Below are positions 1-9,963 of a stretch of 64,000 nt of DNA, one piece after another (position 1 is the first letter of the stretch; each line of letters starts with the position of its first letter). This DNA comes from Cutaneotrichosporon cavernicola (lineage: Eukaryota > Basidiomycota > Tremellomycetes > Trichosporonales > Trichosporonaceae). The notes beneath the pieces are model-generated. The model worked only from the letters and a program-made list of their open reading frames with translations. It had not been told where the DNA came from and ran no database searches. The stretch is from the NCBI RefSeq assembly GCF_030864355.1, contig NC_083398.1:124001-188000 (forward strand), given 5' to 3'. The position numbers and the translations under genes are program-made.

Positions 1-1852
1 GCCTCAGACGGGTCCGACCTCGACTGGGGCAGCGACGGACCACCAAAGATCCTATCGGTGGATGCTGGCGATCCCGTCGGTGACGAGGAGCTCGATCCCG
101 ACCTCGACGACGCGACGCTCGCCCGCTACCTGGCCGGCACGGAGCGTATTCGCGAGGACAATGCGGCGATGGCGTACATGGAGAGCGACAGCGACGAGTG
201 GGAGGACGAGGACATGGAGGAGACGCTTCGGGAGATAGCGGGACGCCGTGATACCGACTCGGAAGATGATGATGATGATGACAACGAGTCGAGCGAGAAC
301 GACTTCAACGCCCTCGCCGACGCTTACTCCGAGGACGAGTATGCGTCTGACGGCGAGGCCAAGATGTTCTCGGGAGTCACCAAGTGGAACGATTCCGACG
401 ATGAGGCTCCAGAGGTCGGGGATGACAACGCGTGGTTCATCGACAAAATGGAAGCGGCGCTTGACGGCGGCGCCATGGCCCAGTCTCGCAAGGAGCGCAA
501 CGCCGTCTTCCGTGCCGTTGCGAACGGCTCTTTCGACGGTGACTTCCCATTAGGTGAGCTCGTACCCATGCTTTGCTGACAGCAGCCCCAGCCAAGCGGA
601 ACAAGAAAGCGCCCACCCATCTCCCGCAAGAGCTGCAGGACCAGTGGGCGCGGGATAGAGCCAAGAAGGCAGAGAAGAAGAGAGACCGCGAGCTGCAGCG
701 CGCAATAGCCCTCCTGGACCCAAGCATTGGGTTCGGTCGCAAAGCAAACAAGAAAGGCAAGGGCAAGGCAGCAGCCCGAATCGCCCACCTCATTCCCGGT
801 TCGGCGGCCGAGGTCGCCGAGTTATTCGACATCTCTGACGACGAGGGTCTAGGCCCCGACGGCGGCTGGGGCATCAAGTACCACCGCAGCAACCCCCTCC
901 TTCCCCCAACACTTGGCGACATCGACATGATGGTTCAGGACTTTATGTCCGACTCTGGACGCACGACCCTCCAACTTCCGCCAATGGACAAGGACACTCG
1001 TAAGAAGGTCCACATGCTCGCCGAATGCTACGACCTCAAGTCCAAATCCAAGGGCAAGGGTGTCGGCCGGTTCCCGTAAGTTTATTGAAGGGCAGAGTTG
1101 ACAAAAGCATCCTAATCAAACTCGCCCGTTCTGGTATCGATGTGGACGTCAAGAAACGCGACCGCCTCGTCGCGGCTGGCCAGTTCAACGGCGGCAGCTT
1201 TTACAAGGCCCTCTATGCTCGCAAGAAGGGCGATAAGGACAAAGGCGACGGCAAGAAGTTTGCTCGTGGGCCGGGCGCGAGTGTCCGCGCACGAGAGGGC
1301 GACCTCGTCGGCGAGGGTGCCGAGAAGATTGGACAGGATAATGTCGGCCACCAGCTGCTGAGTAAGATGGGGTGAGTGTTGGGTCGTCGCGAGGCGGAGG
1401 CGAGGCGGAGACCTGCGGTCGATGGCGAGGACGAGTACGGTGCATGTCTTGTGACGGCTGGTCAACAATGCCACCCTCATGCCACCGAGGAACGGCCGGC
1501 GTGCTGGCTGCATGGCATGTCCTCGATCCATCTCGACTCAGACGTGCCAACCACATTCCCACGTCGGACATTGGACATTGGACGTGGCATCTAACCCTTG
1601 TGCCAAACCATCACTCAGCCTTTTGGATCTAGACACACCGCTAACACACAGCTGGAGCGAGGGCATCACCATCGGCCTAGGCGGCGTGCATGGGCTGGAG
1701 GCACCGTCAGTCCTCCCTCCCCACCTTCCCAGGCATTCACTGACAGCAGCATCGTGGCCGTAGTCAAGAACACGAAACGCGGTCTCGGGTCGTACGGCAT
1801 GGGCTACGGCGCCGGTCCGTCAGGCTACAGCTCTGGCGCGGGCGCGCACTGA
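1..1852 (+). CDS. SQS1: R3H and G-patch protein, SQS1-like (5' end outside window)
   Basis: The reading frame is open from base 1, so the start lies upstream. Exons inferred at 1-553, 586-1075, 1108-1371, 1652-1705 and 1750-1852 join in phase. The first part is very acidic (Asp/Glu runs). It is followed by a basic segment and an R3H-type region around the KSKGKGVGRFP motif, spanning the join at 1075/1108. The C-terminus is a G-patch: GQDNVGHQLLSKMGW, then a Gly-rich stretch and AVVKNTKRGLG. R3H plus G-patch is the architecture of Sqs1/Pfa1, which in yeast activates the DEAH helicase Prp43 in ribosome biogenesis and influences splicing; that role is family knowledge. Introns are 32, 32, 280 and 44 nt. 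The two acceptors CTGACAGCAG at 576-585 and 1740-1749 show the branch point fused to the splice site. The 280-nt intron is unusually long for this window. Confidence 0.82.
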
Positions 1853-1916
1853 GGTCCAGAGCCTGTTCATGTGAGTGTCCATCATGCATCGGAGCGCAAA
1901 AGGTGTTCCTGCGATG

Positions 1917-1956
1917 TGTGAGCACGTGAGCACGTAGGCGCGTGAGCACGTGTATT
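1917..1956. promoter_or_regulatory. Cluster of CACGTG E-box words
   Basis: Within about 40 bases the word GAGCACGTG or GAGCACGTA occurs three times, giving two perfect CACGTG palindromes. CACGTG is the core site for fungal bHLH factors (Cbf1, Pho4 and SREBP classes). It lies about 65 bp past the SQS1-like stop and 1.2 kb upstream of the ferric reductase start, so its target is unclear. It may simply be a small tandem repeat. Confidence 0.35.
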
Positions 1957-2740
1957 CTGCATGAAGCCAGCGAGTGGTGAGCTAGAGGAGAGATCCAGAT
2001 TGTTCTTGCTGGCATGGGGCTTGTTGCTTCGGGCGGCTTGGCGCGATGTATTCTGAGTGGCTTGTGGGTCAGGGATAGGGGATGGCGGAATGCGGAATGG
2101 GGTGGTTGGATGGTTGAGTCTCAAGTGTGATACGTCGACGGTGTCGGCCGGTCCAGCAAACTGTGATCTGGAAGCGATCTGGGGCTGGGCCTGGCTGGAA
2201 CTTTAGAGCTAATTGCTGATGGACTACTGAAGCACTGACAGGCCGAAACCGACAGGTCCAAAGTCCAAAAAAAAACATGACTATGGTCACGGCCGCAGAA
2301 GACATCCGACGGCTTTGATTGATCGAAACCATGGCATGGCAAAAACATGGCATGCTGTCATCCGACATACGGAATCTATATCGAGCACGCAAGGCTTGGC
2401 CTCTGCAAATAGCAAGCGCCTTCCGCGATGCCATTCAATTCCATTCGCATCCGACATTTGGACATCGGACTCCGGACCCGACACTTGTGCCTTTTTCCGC
2501 GCCTAACCTTGCCGCACTACTCCCCAACCGAAGTTATGCTAAACCGTTCTGATGGATACAGCAACTTGGCGGACCAAAATAGCTAACAATATCAAGTGTG
2601 CAGAGATCTGCGCCAACGCAGTCTTTGGCGGCCGCCTGATTCGCAGCGGCGTCGGGGCCGGCGAGGGGCTGCGTAAAGCTTCAGTTTTCAGCTGTGATTT
2701 AACGAGCAACTGATTGAATGACGCAGCTTTTCAGTTAGGA

Positions 2741-2750
2741 TATATATGTA
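2741..2750 (+). promoter_or_regulatory. TATA-like element upstream of ferric reductase
   Basis: The sequence TATATATGTA is an isolated AT-rich word in GC-rich surroundings. It sits about 100 bp upstream of a consensus splice donor (2847) that appears to start a 5'-UTR intron. That spacing fits transcription starting between 2770 and 2840. Function is inferred from position only. Confidence 0.4.
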
Positions 2751-2846
2751 CGCAGCCCAGGTCCGGCTTGCAAAAGTTGAGAACGGTAGGAAAAGGTTAT
2801 TTGAAGCAAGAGCCAAGAGCCAGTTCAAACGACCGGGAAAAACAAG

Positions 2847-3177
2847 GTAAGTCCGAGTTGCGGCTGGCTTGGCTTGCGATGACATGGTGTATGGTGTCTG
2901 GCGTCTCCATCAGACGTCCTCTCATCGTCGGTTCTCTGTCTGACGTCACCGTACTCCACACGTTGGGCATCCCCTTGTCGTCCACATCACCTCTCCACCT
3001 CTCCACCTCCCGTCCCCCCTCCGTCCCCCCTCCCCCGTCCCCCCTCCCTCCCTCCTCTCATGCTACGCCTCTTACGCTCAACTCGTCGTTCCGTCCCATG
3101 CTCATCATGCTTCCTCATACTCCCCTCTTTTCCCGGTTTCTTTCACTCCAGGTCCTCGCTTCACCCACTCACACCAG
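2847..3177 (+). other. Probable 5'-UTR intron ending directly at the ATG
   Basis: A strong donor GTAAGT begins at 2847. The acceptor CTCACACCAG ends at 3177, the base before the ferric reductase ATG, and matches the acceptor type used by verified introns elsewhere in the window. The interval is strongly pyrimidine-rich (about 2990-3060) and has no long open frame in phase with the CDS. I infer a leader intron of 331 nt. The pyrimidine tract could instead be a promoter/leader element of an unspliced mRNA. Confidence 0.5.
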
Positions 3178-5079
3178 ATGGCCGAAGGATCTACATCTCT
3201 CACTGGCCGTGTCGGCAGCGCCACGCTTGCCGTTGCGACATCTGCTGTTATCGAGACGGCCAAGGCGGCGCGGACCTCTGCTCCTGCCACCAACCAGTGG
3301 GCACCATACAAGAACAAGGCCGAGTACAAGGCCGCCCAGAAAAAGGTCACTCAGGACGCCATCTTCACTACGTACTACGTGATCGCCGGGGTCGCATTCG
3401 GCTGTCTCTGTCTGTGGGCGTGGCGCTCCGCTACAACATACTACTACCGGCGCAAGTATGGCAAGCGTACATCGCAGGTCTCGCGTGAACGGGGCTTGGT
3501 CTCGCGCGCATCGTCAGCCGCCAGCGCGACAATCAACAACTGGGCATACGTCAAAGTCGTCCCTCTGTGGATGTTTTCCAACGTCACCGTAGCCGAGTGG
3601 TTCTGGAGTGCGGCTTATCTCGGCATCACCCTCGGCATAGGGTTCTGGGGCTGTTACTGGCAAGGCAAGCTGGACTACGCCAACCCCATGGGATTCGTTG
3701 CGTTTGGCCAAATCCCAATCCTCATCGCCCTGGCTGGACGGAATAACACCGTTTCCTGGATTACAGGGATCAGCTACGAGAAACTAAACTACCTCCATCG
3801 TACGGCTGGTCGCGTCGCTGTCCTCACGACTTGGATCCACTGTTTCGGATATGTACACAAGGGCCTGGGCAAGCATGGGCCTGGAAGCGACGTCTTCATG
3901 ACCGGCATGTTGTCGGGTATTGCCGGCCTCATTATGCTGCTCACGTCCTTTGCTCTCGTCCGGAGGATCATGTACGAGTTCTTCCTCGTCGTCCACATTA
4001 CCATGTGCTTCATCTTCATCGTCGCGGCGTGGTTCCACTGGCCCAAACTTGGATGGTGGCCATGGACCGGCCTCATCTTGTGGGGCTTTGACCGCGGCGT
4101 TGGTTTCGCACGCATGATCTTTGTCAACAAGGCCTGGCTCATCCCCTTCACTTCCAAGCGTGACCAACACTCGGCCTGTACAGTCGAGATTGTCGACCCC
4201 ACCGTCCTCCGCATCACCGTCGCCAACCGTAACCTCACATGGAGTCCGGGACAGCACGCTCTGCTTACGATGCCACAAGTCGCTACCCTCCGGTACGAGC
4301 AACACCCATTCACCATGGCCAGTGCGTCCGGTGACGCCGTTTTCCTCGTCCGCGCCCAGGGTGGGTTCACTGCCCGCCTCCTCGACCGCACGCAGAGCCA
4401 AACAGAAACGGGGTTCAACTGCTACATCGAAGGTCCGTATGGGATGAGCCACCACTCCGAGCTGTTGGGTCACGACACACTCCTCCTCGTCTGTGGTGGT
4501 ACTGGCATTACCTATGGCTGTTCCAACTTCCTCGGCGCAATTGCAGCTGCACAACAGAGCAAGACATCCCTCTCTTCCCTCCGGCTAGTCTGGAACGTAC
4601 GTGAGGCAGCCCACATCGAATGGATCGCTCCGCTCCTTAACGCAGCCCTGGAGAAGGGTACCGGAGGCATGACCGTTTCCATCGACATCTACGTCACTCG
4701 CAGCGGGATGGCTGAGGGCCACTCGATCGAGGAGGGCTCGGGAGAGGATTCTGGAACTACCACCCCAGAGATCAACTCGTCCACGGAGGCGGTTGACAAG
4801 GTCGCCACCCCCTCAGTTGGTGAGAAGGGAATGTACGGCCTCACCGAGGCGGCTATGCGTATTGTGACATTCCACAAGGGCCGCAGTCCCGTTGAGACGA
4901 TCCTCCGCAAGGATACGGCGGGTTCAACTACCAACGCAGCTGGCGTCGCGGTTGGCATGTGTGGTCCCCTCGAGCTGCAGCTTGATACGCGGAGAGCTAT
5001 TTGCCGGGTTAACTCGGCTAGCAAGATCCTCAAGGGACAGCCCCCCATCGTGCTGCACGTCGAGAACTTTGGGTGGTAG
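3178..5079 (+). CDS. Ferric reductase-type transmembrane flavocytochrome (FRE/NOX superfamily)
   Basis: A single exon encodes 633 residues. Several hydrophobic segments span roughly residues 60-310. Candidate heme histidines lie in the membrane domain: H207 (in YLHRTAGR), H221, H227 (in CFGYVHKG), H273 (in VVHITMCF) and H287 (in AWFHW). The FAD-binding signature HPFTMAS begins near residue 376. The NADPH signature VCGGTGIT is near residue 440, and a C-terminal GMCGPLEL closes the nucleotide domain. Family members pass electrons from cytosolic NADPH through FAD and two hemes across the membrane to reduce Fe(III) or Cu(II) chelates. No EF-hand is present, which argues against a calcium-regulated NADPH oxidase. 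A low-complexity acidic linker interrupts the nucleotide domain near residues 515-550. Exact substrate is not determinable; membrane (plasma or vacuolar) location is assumed from the family. Confidence 0.9.
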   Translation: MAEGSTSLTGRVGSATLAVATSAVIETAKAARTSAPATNQWAPYKNKAEYKAAQKKVTQDAIFTTYYVIAGVAFGCLCLWAWRSATTYYYRRKYGKRTSQVSRERGLVSRASSAASATINNWAYVKVVPLWMFSNVTVAEWFWSAAYLGITLGIGFWGCYWQGKLDYANPMGFVAFGQIPILIALAGRNNTVSWITGISYEKLNYLHRTAGRVAVLTTWIHCFGYVHKGLGKHGPGSDVFMTGMLSGIAGLIMLLTSFALVRRIMYEFFLVVHITMCFIFIVAAWFHWPKLGWWPWTGLILWGFDRGVGFARMIFVNKAWLIPFTSKRDQHSACTVEIVDPTVLRITVANRNLTWSPGQHALLTMPQVATLRYEQHPFTMASASGDAVFLVRAQGGFTARLLDRTQSQTETGFNCYIEGPYGMSHHSELLGHDTLLLVCGGTGITYGCSNFLGAIAAAQQSKTSLSSLRLVWNVREAAHIEWIAPLLNAALEKGTGGMTVSIDIYVTRSGMAEGHSIEEGSGEDSGTTTPEINSSTEAVDKVATPSVGEKGMYGLTEAAMRIVTFHKGRSPVETILRKDTAGSTTNAAGVAVGMCGPLELQLDTRRAICRVNSASKILKGQPPIVLHVENFGW

Positions 5080-5675
5080 CGGGATGAGCAATGAGGGGAG
5101 AAAGCCATCAAGGCCACGATACATCAATAGACGACTAGTACAAGAATGCATTCATCAGTTATGACCACCCAGACCGCCTGATTCTATATAGTTGTCTACA
5201 TCGACATGGACCAAGAGCAGACACAGACGGCAACGTCGCGTTCGGTCGGCTCTCGCTACACTATCCACCGCCGATTATGACAATTTACACATCGTTCCCG
5301 CCCTTCTACGCGCCCCAACACACATAACCAGACGCTAGCTTACTCGCGCGGTCTAGCATCTCCCGCTGTGGGTATTCTACATCTGGCGGCAGGCTTCGGC
5401 CACTGGTGTTGGGCCATTTAGCCTGGCGCCAGATGTAGCATACTGATAGCGGGGTACTTTTTAGCCTTTTGCCACCCCACCCTGTCAAGCTGTCACCCTG
5501 CCAGTGCCAAAACACATTAGTCGCAGCATCAGCGGGAACCGATTGCCCTGACGCGTCGCGACTCCTCAACACAATACTTTGTCCATCCACTCATCCACCT
5601 CATCCCTTCTCATCCATCTCATCCATCTCATCCGGGCAGGCAACCAGGCACCCAACCGGGCACCCAACATCCAAC
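5080..5675. other. Intergenic region upstream of the J-domain gene
   Basis: I see no gene in these 596 bases. The last 100 bases carry a repetitive pyrimidine-rich leader with tandem CTCATCCAT/CATC words (about 5585-5635), typical of fungal promoters and leaders. It is followed by two CACCCAAC words just before the ATG at 5676. Confidence 0.5.
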
Positions 5676-7172
5676 ATGTCCGAATACGCCGCCCCGCTCC
5701 TCTGGTCCTTCCTCCCCGCCCAACTCACCGCCGCCCTCCTTCCAACTCTGTGTGGCCTGGCGCCCGGCCTCTTACCCCCTTCACCCCCAGGAACGCCAGG
5801 CTACGCGCGCAACTTTCGGCGCGTAATCACCGCCCTCGTCCTAGGATGGTTGGCGTACGCGTTCATCACTGATCGACCGGACGAAAAGGGCGGCGACTGG
5901 TACGACCTCCTCGGGGTTCCTGTCCGCGTTGGCGAGGATGGGCTCAAGAAGGCGTTTCGGGGTCTGTGAGTTTGTGTAGGGCAGCAGCTCAACTCGCCGA
6001 ATCACCCAATTAACAGCAGCTCGCGCAAGTTGCATCCCGACAAGGTCGGGCCTAACCCACCGCCAGAAGTCGAGGCGCGCTTTGTCGCCATCCGCGCAGC
6101 ATACGAGGCCCTCTCGGACCCCGTTCGGCGGTTCGCATACGACCGCTTTGGTCCCGACATTGCAGGATGGCAGGGCACCAAAACCGTCCGCGACTACATG
6201 ATGGCTGGAGTGCAGCGTGCTGCGGGCTTCTACGTCGTGACTGTCGGCCTCCTCCTTGCCCTCGGACTGTTAGGCCGCGCACGCGAAGGCGCGTACTGGC
6301 GCCTCGTACTGGTCGGCGTTCTCCTCGCTGCCGAGGTGTCTCTAGTTCTCGCCCCGACCCCTGGTGCCGATGCCCCACTCACCGCTCTCCCCATCCTCTC
6401 TCATCTCCCTTCCTATCTCTCAACGCCACTCGCGAGGGTCCTCCCCCGCCGACTCCTCGATCGGCCAGCGTACCAGTACATCGCCCTTCTCCGTCGTCTT
6501 ACTGCCGACGCTGGGGTGGCCATCTCCCAACTCGCAGACGTGTGGGCCGACAAGCCAGTCGACGATCAGGCAGCCCTTAAACTCGCCGTACAACTCAACC
6601 AGACCGCCCTATCTACTCTCGCAGAGGAGATTGGGCCTGTGTTGGAAGCAAGCAACGACCGCACGGGTGCGGAGAAGAACCTCATCCAGCGCATCGAGGA
6701 TGTCGTCCTCGACCGTGGTCTCGCGGCCCATCCACTCGTTGGGCCGGCGTATACTGCTGCCCTGGATCGCGAACTCAAGGGCCGTGGGATGCCGCTGTCT
6801 AGCACCGGTGGCGATTGCGGAGAGGACCACCATAATCATGACCAAGAGGGCGAGAACAGCGACGAGCGGCCCGATACGTCTGGCACGCGAGCCCGCGCTG
6901 AGCTTGGCCACACAACCGCCGACAGCATCACGCCCGCCGACCTCGTCGCATTAGGCAAGGCCATGCCCCTTCCCCCAAGCCCGCCAACTACGCCTGCTCC
7001 CGAGAGTCTGGGACAGGTGGTGGCCGGTGACAAAGTCAAGGCGGACACAGCCAAGGCCAAGGCCAAGCGGCAAGTAAAGGAGGTAGAAGTCAAGGTGGAG
7101 GAGGTTGAGACACCCAAGCCTCTGCGGCGGAGTGCGCGGTTGTCCCGTTCCCCCGGGATTGAGAGGGAGTAG
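5676..7172 (+). CDS. Membrane-anchored J-domain (DnaJ) co-chaperone
   Basis: Two exons (5676-5965 and 6020-7172) joined by a 54-nt intron encode 480 residues. The first ~70 residues hold two hydrophobic stretches. The J domain follows, from the DWYDLLGVP helix to YEALSDPVRRFAYDRFGP, with the HPD tripeptide at about residues 102-104, immediately after the splice junction. Further hydrophobic segments follow near residues 150-200. The C-terminal third is polar and ends in a Lys-rich tail (KAKAKRQVKEVEVKVEEV). HPD is required to stimulate Hsp70 ATPase. The topology resembles fungal ER-membrane J proteins, so partnership with ER or mitochondrial Hsp70 is inferred. It is not Sec63, since no Brl domain is seen. 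Confidence 0.82.
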
Positions 7173-8055
7173 ATGAGTCATGAGTCATGAGTCGACTGTA
7201 TTACCATGATGGATCATGTTGGTGTCGCTAGCCATGTCGTGATGGTGAGATCACTTCGGTCGGCTTCAACACCCTCGTCGCGACGCCTTGAACCCACACC
7301 GCCCGTACTTGGGGGTTAGTTAGTCTGCCAGTTCCAACGCTTAACCTTGAACCCAAGTGTCCAAGCTCCAAGCTCCAAGCTCCAAGCTCCAAGCTCCAAG
7401 CTCCAAGCTCACATGCTCATTGCCAACCTTAACAAATCGCCGATTGGATTCCAAGTCGGAGATGAGTTGGACGCTTTTATCCGAGCCGAGGACGAAACAC
7501 GATTCGGAGTCTCGTGCTGCTTGGCGTCCACCAGGGCTGCGGAACGCTAGCTTGATCCTGCATATGACAGAGCTACTCGGCGAATTAAACAGGAAACAGG
7601 AAACAGGAAACAGATGCAACGCGACAAGCATTGAATTGCTTGGTTTGTTTGTATGTGCCACGTCGCGTCGTCTTGAATCAGTCCACGTTCAGGGTGGAAG
7701 GTAGGGTTCATCTGGGATCGCTCTGCCGAGCTGCCGAATAAAAGGGCAAAGGGTCAAAAGGGCTCAAGCGCATCGCAACCAATCAATCGATCCCTCCAAC
7801 ACGTCGCGGGCGCATCGCATCGCTTCCCAACTCGCTCATTCCTCTGTTCCTCGCTTGGCCCCAAGCCCTGGCAGCCGTGCACAGTCATCACGATCGCACA
7901 CCCTGCTGCACGCTTAAACAACTGGAAACATGTACCCAAAGTCCATGCGGCTTGCTGCCCAACTAATAACAGGTTACCGGGTATCAAGGTGTGCTAATCT
8001 ATGACAAAGTAATGCGACAGTCCTAGTGCCAATACTGTGGTGCGACTCTAATTGT
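7173..8055. other. Convergent intergenic region with short repeats
   Basis: This is the shared 3' space of the J-domain gene (+) and the GT61 gene (-). It has no recognisable gene. It contains a 7-bp tandem repeat (7361-7410) and three GGAAACA copies near 7590-7605. Confidence 0.5.
7361..7410. repeat. Seven-copy 7-bp tandem repeat (CCAAGCT)n
   Basis: Seven perfect consecutive copies of CCAAGCT run from 7361 to 7409, followed by a further C. The unit contains an AGCT core. It lies between two convergent genes and is a simple minisatellite, too short and regular for a CRISPR-type array. Confidence 0.95.
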
Positions 8056-9963
8056 TCACGAGGCAGCATGCTCGGTGGTGGCACCGACACGGTCGACCAG
8101 CAGTCGCTGCTCGCACAACTGCGCCACAGCCTTGCCGTCGAGCGGAATGTCGTTGCCTTGGAATCCCTCTGGGTACGCCACCGCCGGCGTGTTGGGATAC
8201 GTGAAAGACTCATTGTCCCACCAACCGTAGTGGCGCATCCCGAGTGCACGCGACGTAAACTCGTAGTCCTCGGCGAAACCCGCCGGGTAGAAAAACTCCA
8301 TCACGGTCGCTCGTGGGTTGAGGTTGTTCATCCAAATCAAGTGGGTGAGACCGTTGCCGTGCACACCCATCATGATCGTCGTCCGCGCAGCTAAGCGGAG
8401 CTGCTCGTCGCGAGTAAGCTTGTCCATGGAGACAATGTTGACCTGATTGTCAGACCTAGTCCACAAACACAAACTGTGTACTCACCTCCCATCCGTACTT
8501 CTTCTCCAGGTTCTTGAGCTCCTCGACAAGCACCTCGTGGTCCTTCTTACGCAGCATACGGCGTCCCCAGTCTTGACGACTGACGTACGTAATGACCGGA
8601 GTCGAGGGAGTTCTGGTATTCGGTGCCTCGCCACCACGCTGCGCACCACGGCGCTTCCCAGAGTTGCCAGCCGCATGCTTGCCCTTTCCAGTACCACCCT
8701 TCTTGTTGGTAGCGCCCTTCTTGGGCTGGCCACGAGGCGCAATAGGCTCGTCCTGGGAGCCGTCTGCGTCGAGTACGCTGACCTCCCTGGCGCCGTACTC
8801 TTCAGAGTCGTATTCCTCGATGCCGACACCGTAGTCGGCAAGGTTGATCTCATCCTTGCTCTCGGTCCCAGAGCCCACAAACTCGAGCAGGTTACGGCGG
8901 ACCGGGGCCCACCAATAACGGCTTCCTTCCAAAGTCGCGGCCTCGGACGCAGTGCGCCATGTCTTGGCAAACTCGGGCCCACGGAACGCGGCGGCGCGAT
9001 CAGCAATGACCAGGCGATCATACTTGTACGGGCGCTCCGTGTCCACACGGTCGTGCCAGTCGTTGCGGTACTCGAATGAGACCGACGGGAAGATTGCGCG
9101 CATGAGGAACGAGTTCATCTTGGCGTAGTCGTTCCAGCCACCCGCATTCACAAAGGGGAACATGATGCGCGCTGGGACCGGGAGCTGTGTCGCGCCTGCA
9201 GCATTGATAGACGGATCAAGCGACGAGTAAGTACGCCAGATGCCGAAGAGAAGCTCGGCCGCAAAATGGTAGTAGTGATCGAGGAACTGGGGTGGGTCGT
9301 TGACTAGGAAGCTCGTATCGGCCACGCGCGACACTGAATGACCCCACAGACGGTTTGCCTCAGAGGGGAAGATGATACGCATCTCATTCTCCGTTGGCTC
9401 TCTGTGAATGTCAGCGCCGCACACTACCCACAACTCTGTTAGTGTCAACTCACCGCCTGTTAATCGAGGCCTGGTCGTTCCAGATCTCGGCACCGGTCGA
9501 GATCATCATGCGGCGTAATGGGATACTCGACGGATTGTCGGTAACAATGTACCATGTTCCATTGTAGAGGTAAATATCGTCAAGAACCGTCCACCCTGTC
9601 GAGTCAGTCTCACTCCGCTCAACGACGACGCATCCAATAGCCGCGGTTGCTCTTCAACTCACCTGGAGCGTGTGCCAGCACTGAGGTCCGTGGTGCTCCC
9701 TCCTCCCCCCACTTGACCTTGACGTCGGCGACTGTCACGGCATGGGAAGAGAGTGGCGAGTTTCCGTCGTACCCATGTCGAGAGGACGGCGAGTCCCATA
9801 CAGAGTGTCTCCTGCCTCCAATGCCGACTTTAAGGCCCAACAGGCTATTGCTTCCTCGAGAGTCGGTAAAGCGGAAACTCAAGTCGAGCTGGAGGAACAA
9901 ACCAAAGAGCACAAGTACGCTTAATACCACGAGGATTTGGCTGCGCGTAACGTGCCAACCCAT
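8056..9963 (-). CDS. GT61-family (DUF563) glycosyltransferase, type II membrane protein
   Basis: Four exons (9963-9663, 9595-9454, 9401-8486, 8442-8056) join in phase to give 581 residues. Residues ~9-27 form an N-terminal signal anchor (QILVVLSVLVLFGLFL) after a short cytoplasmic tail, the usual topology of Golgi glycosyltransferases. The luminal part contains TWYIVTDNPSS, then DHYYHFAAELLFGIWR, and near the C-terminus GVHGNGLTHLIWM. This last motif is characteristic of GT61 (xylosyl- and O-GlcNAc-transferase-like) proteins. In Cryptococcus-type yeasts GT61 enzymes add xylose to glycans; the donor and acceptor here cannot be told from sequence. A Gly/Lys-rich, probably disordered insert of about 60 residues (around PKKGATNKKGGTGKGKHA) splits the catalytic region. 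Introns are 67, 52 and 43 nt. Confidence 0.85.

Larger units (their letters stand above)
1853..2846. other. Intergenic region before the ferric reductase
   Basis: I see no gene in this stretch. Just after the SQS1-like stop it carries a cluster of GAGCACGTG-type words (1917-1956), described separately. Further on it is mixed sequence with short direct repeats such as GGCATGGCA. A TATATATG word at 2741-2748 is the best TATA-like candidate for the downstream gene. Short open frames here have no recognisable homology. Confidence 0.5.

Noticed and set aside
3784..4554. 256-residue open frame on the minus strand inside the ferric reductase
   Set aside because: It is antisense to a clearly conserved CDS; its acidic composition reflects the reverse of GC-rich codons and no family motif is present.
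7361..7410. CRISPR-like array
   Set aside because: The repeat unit is 7 bp with no spacers and the genome is eukaryotic; it is a simple tandem repeat.
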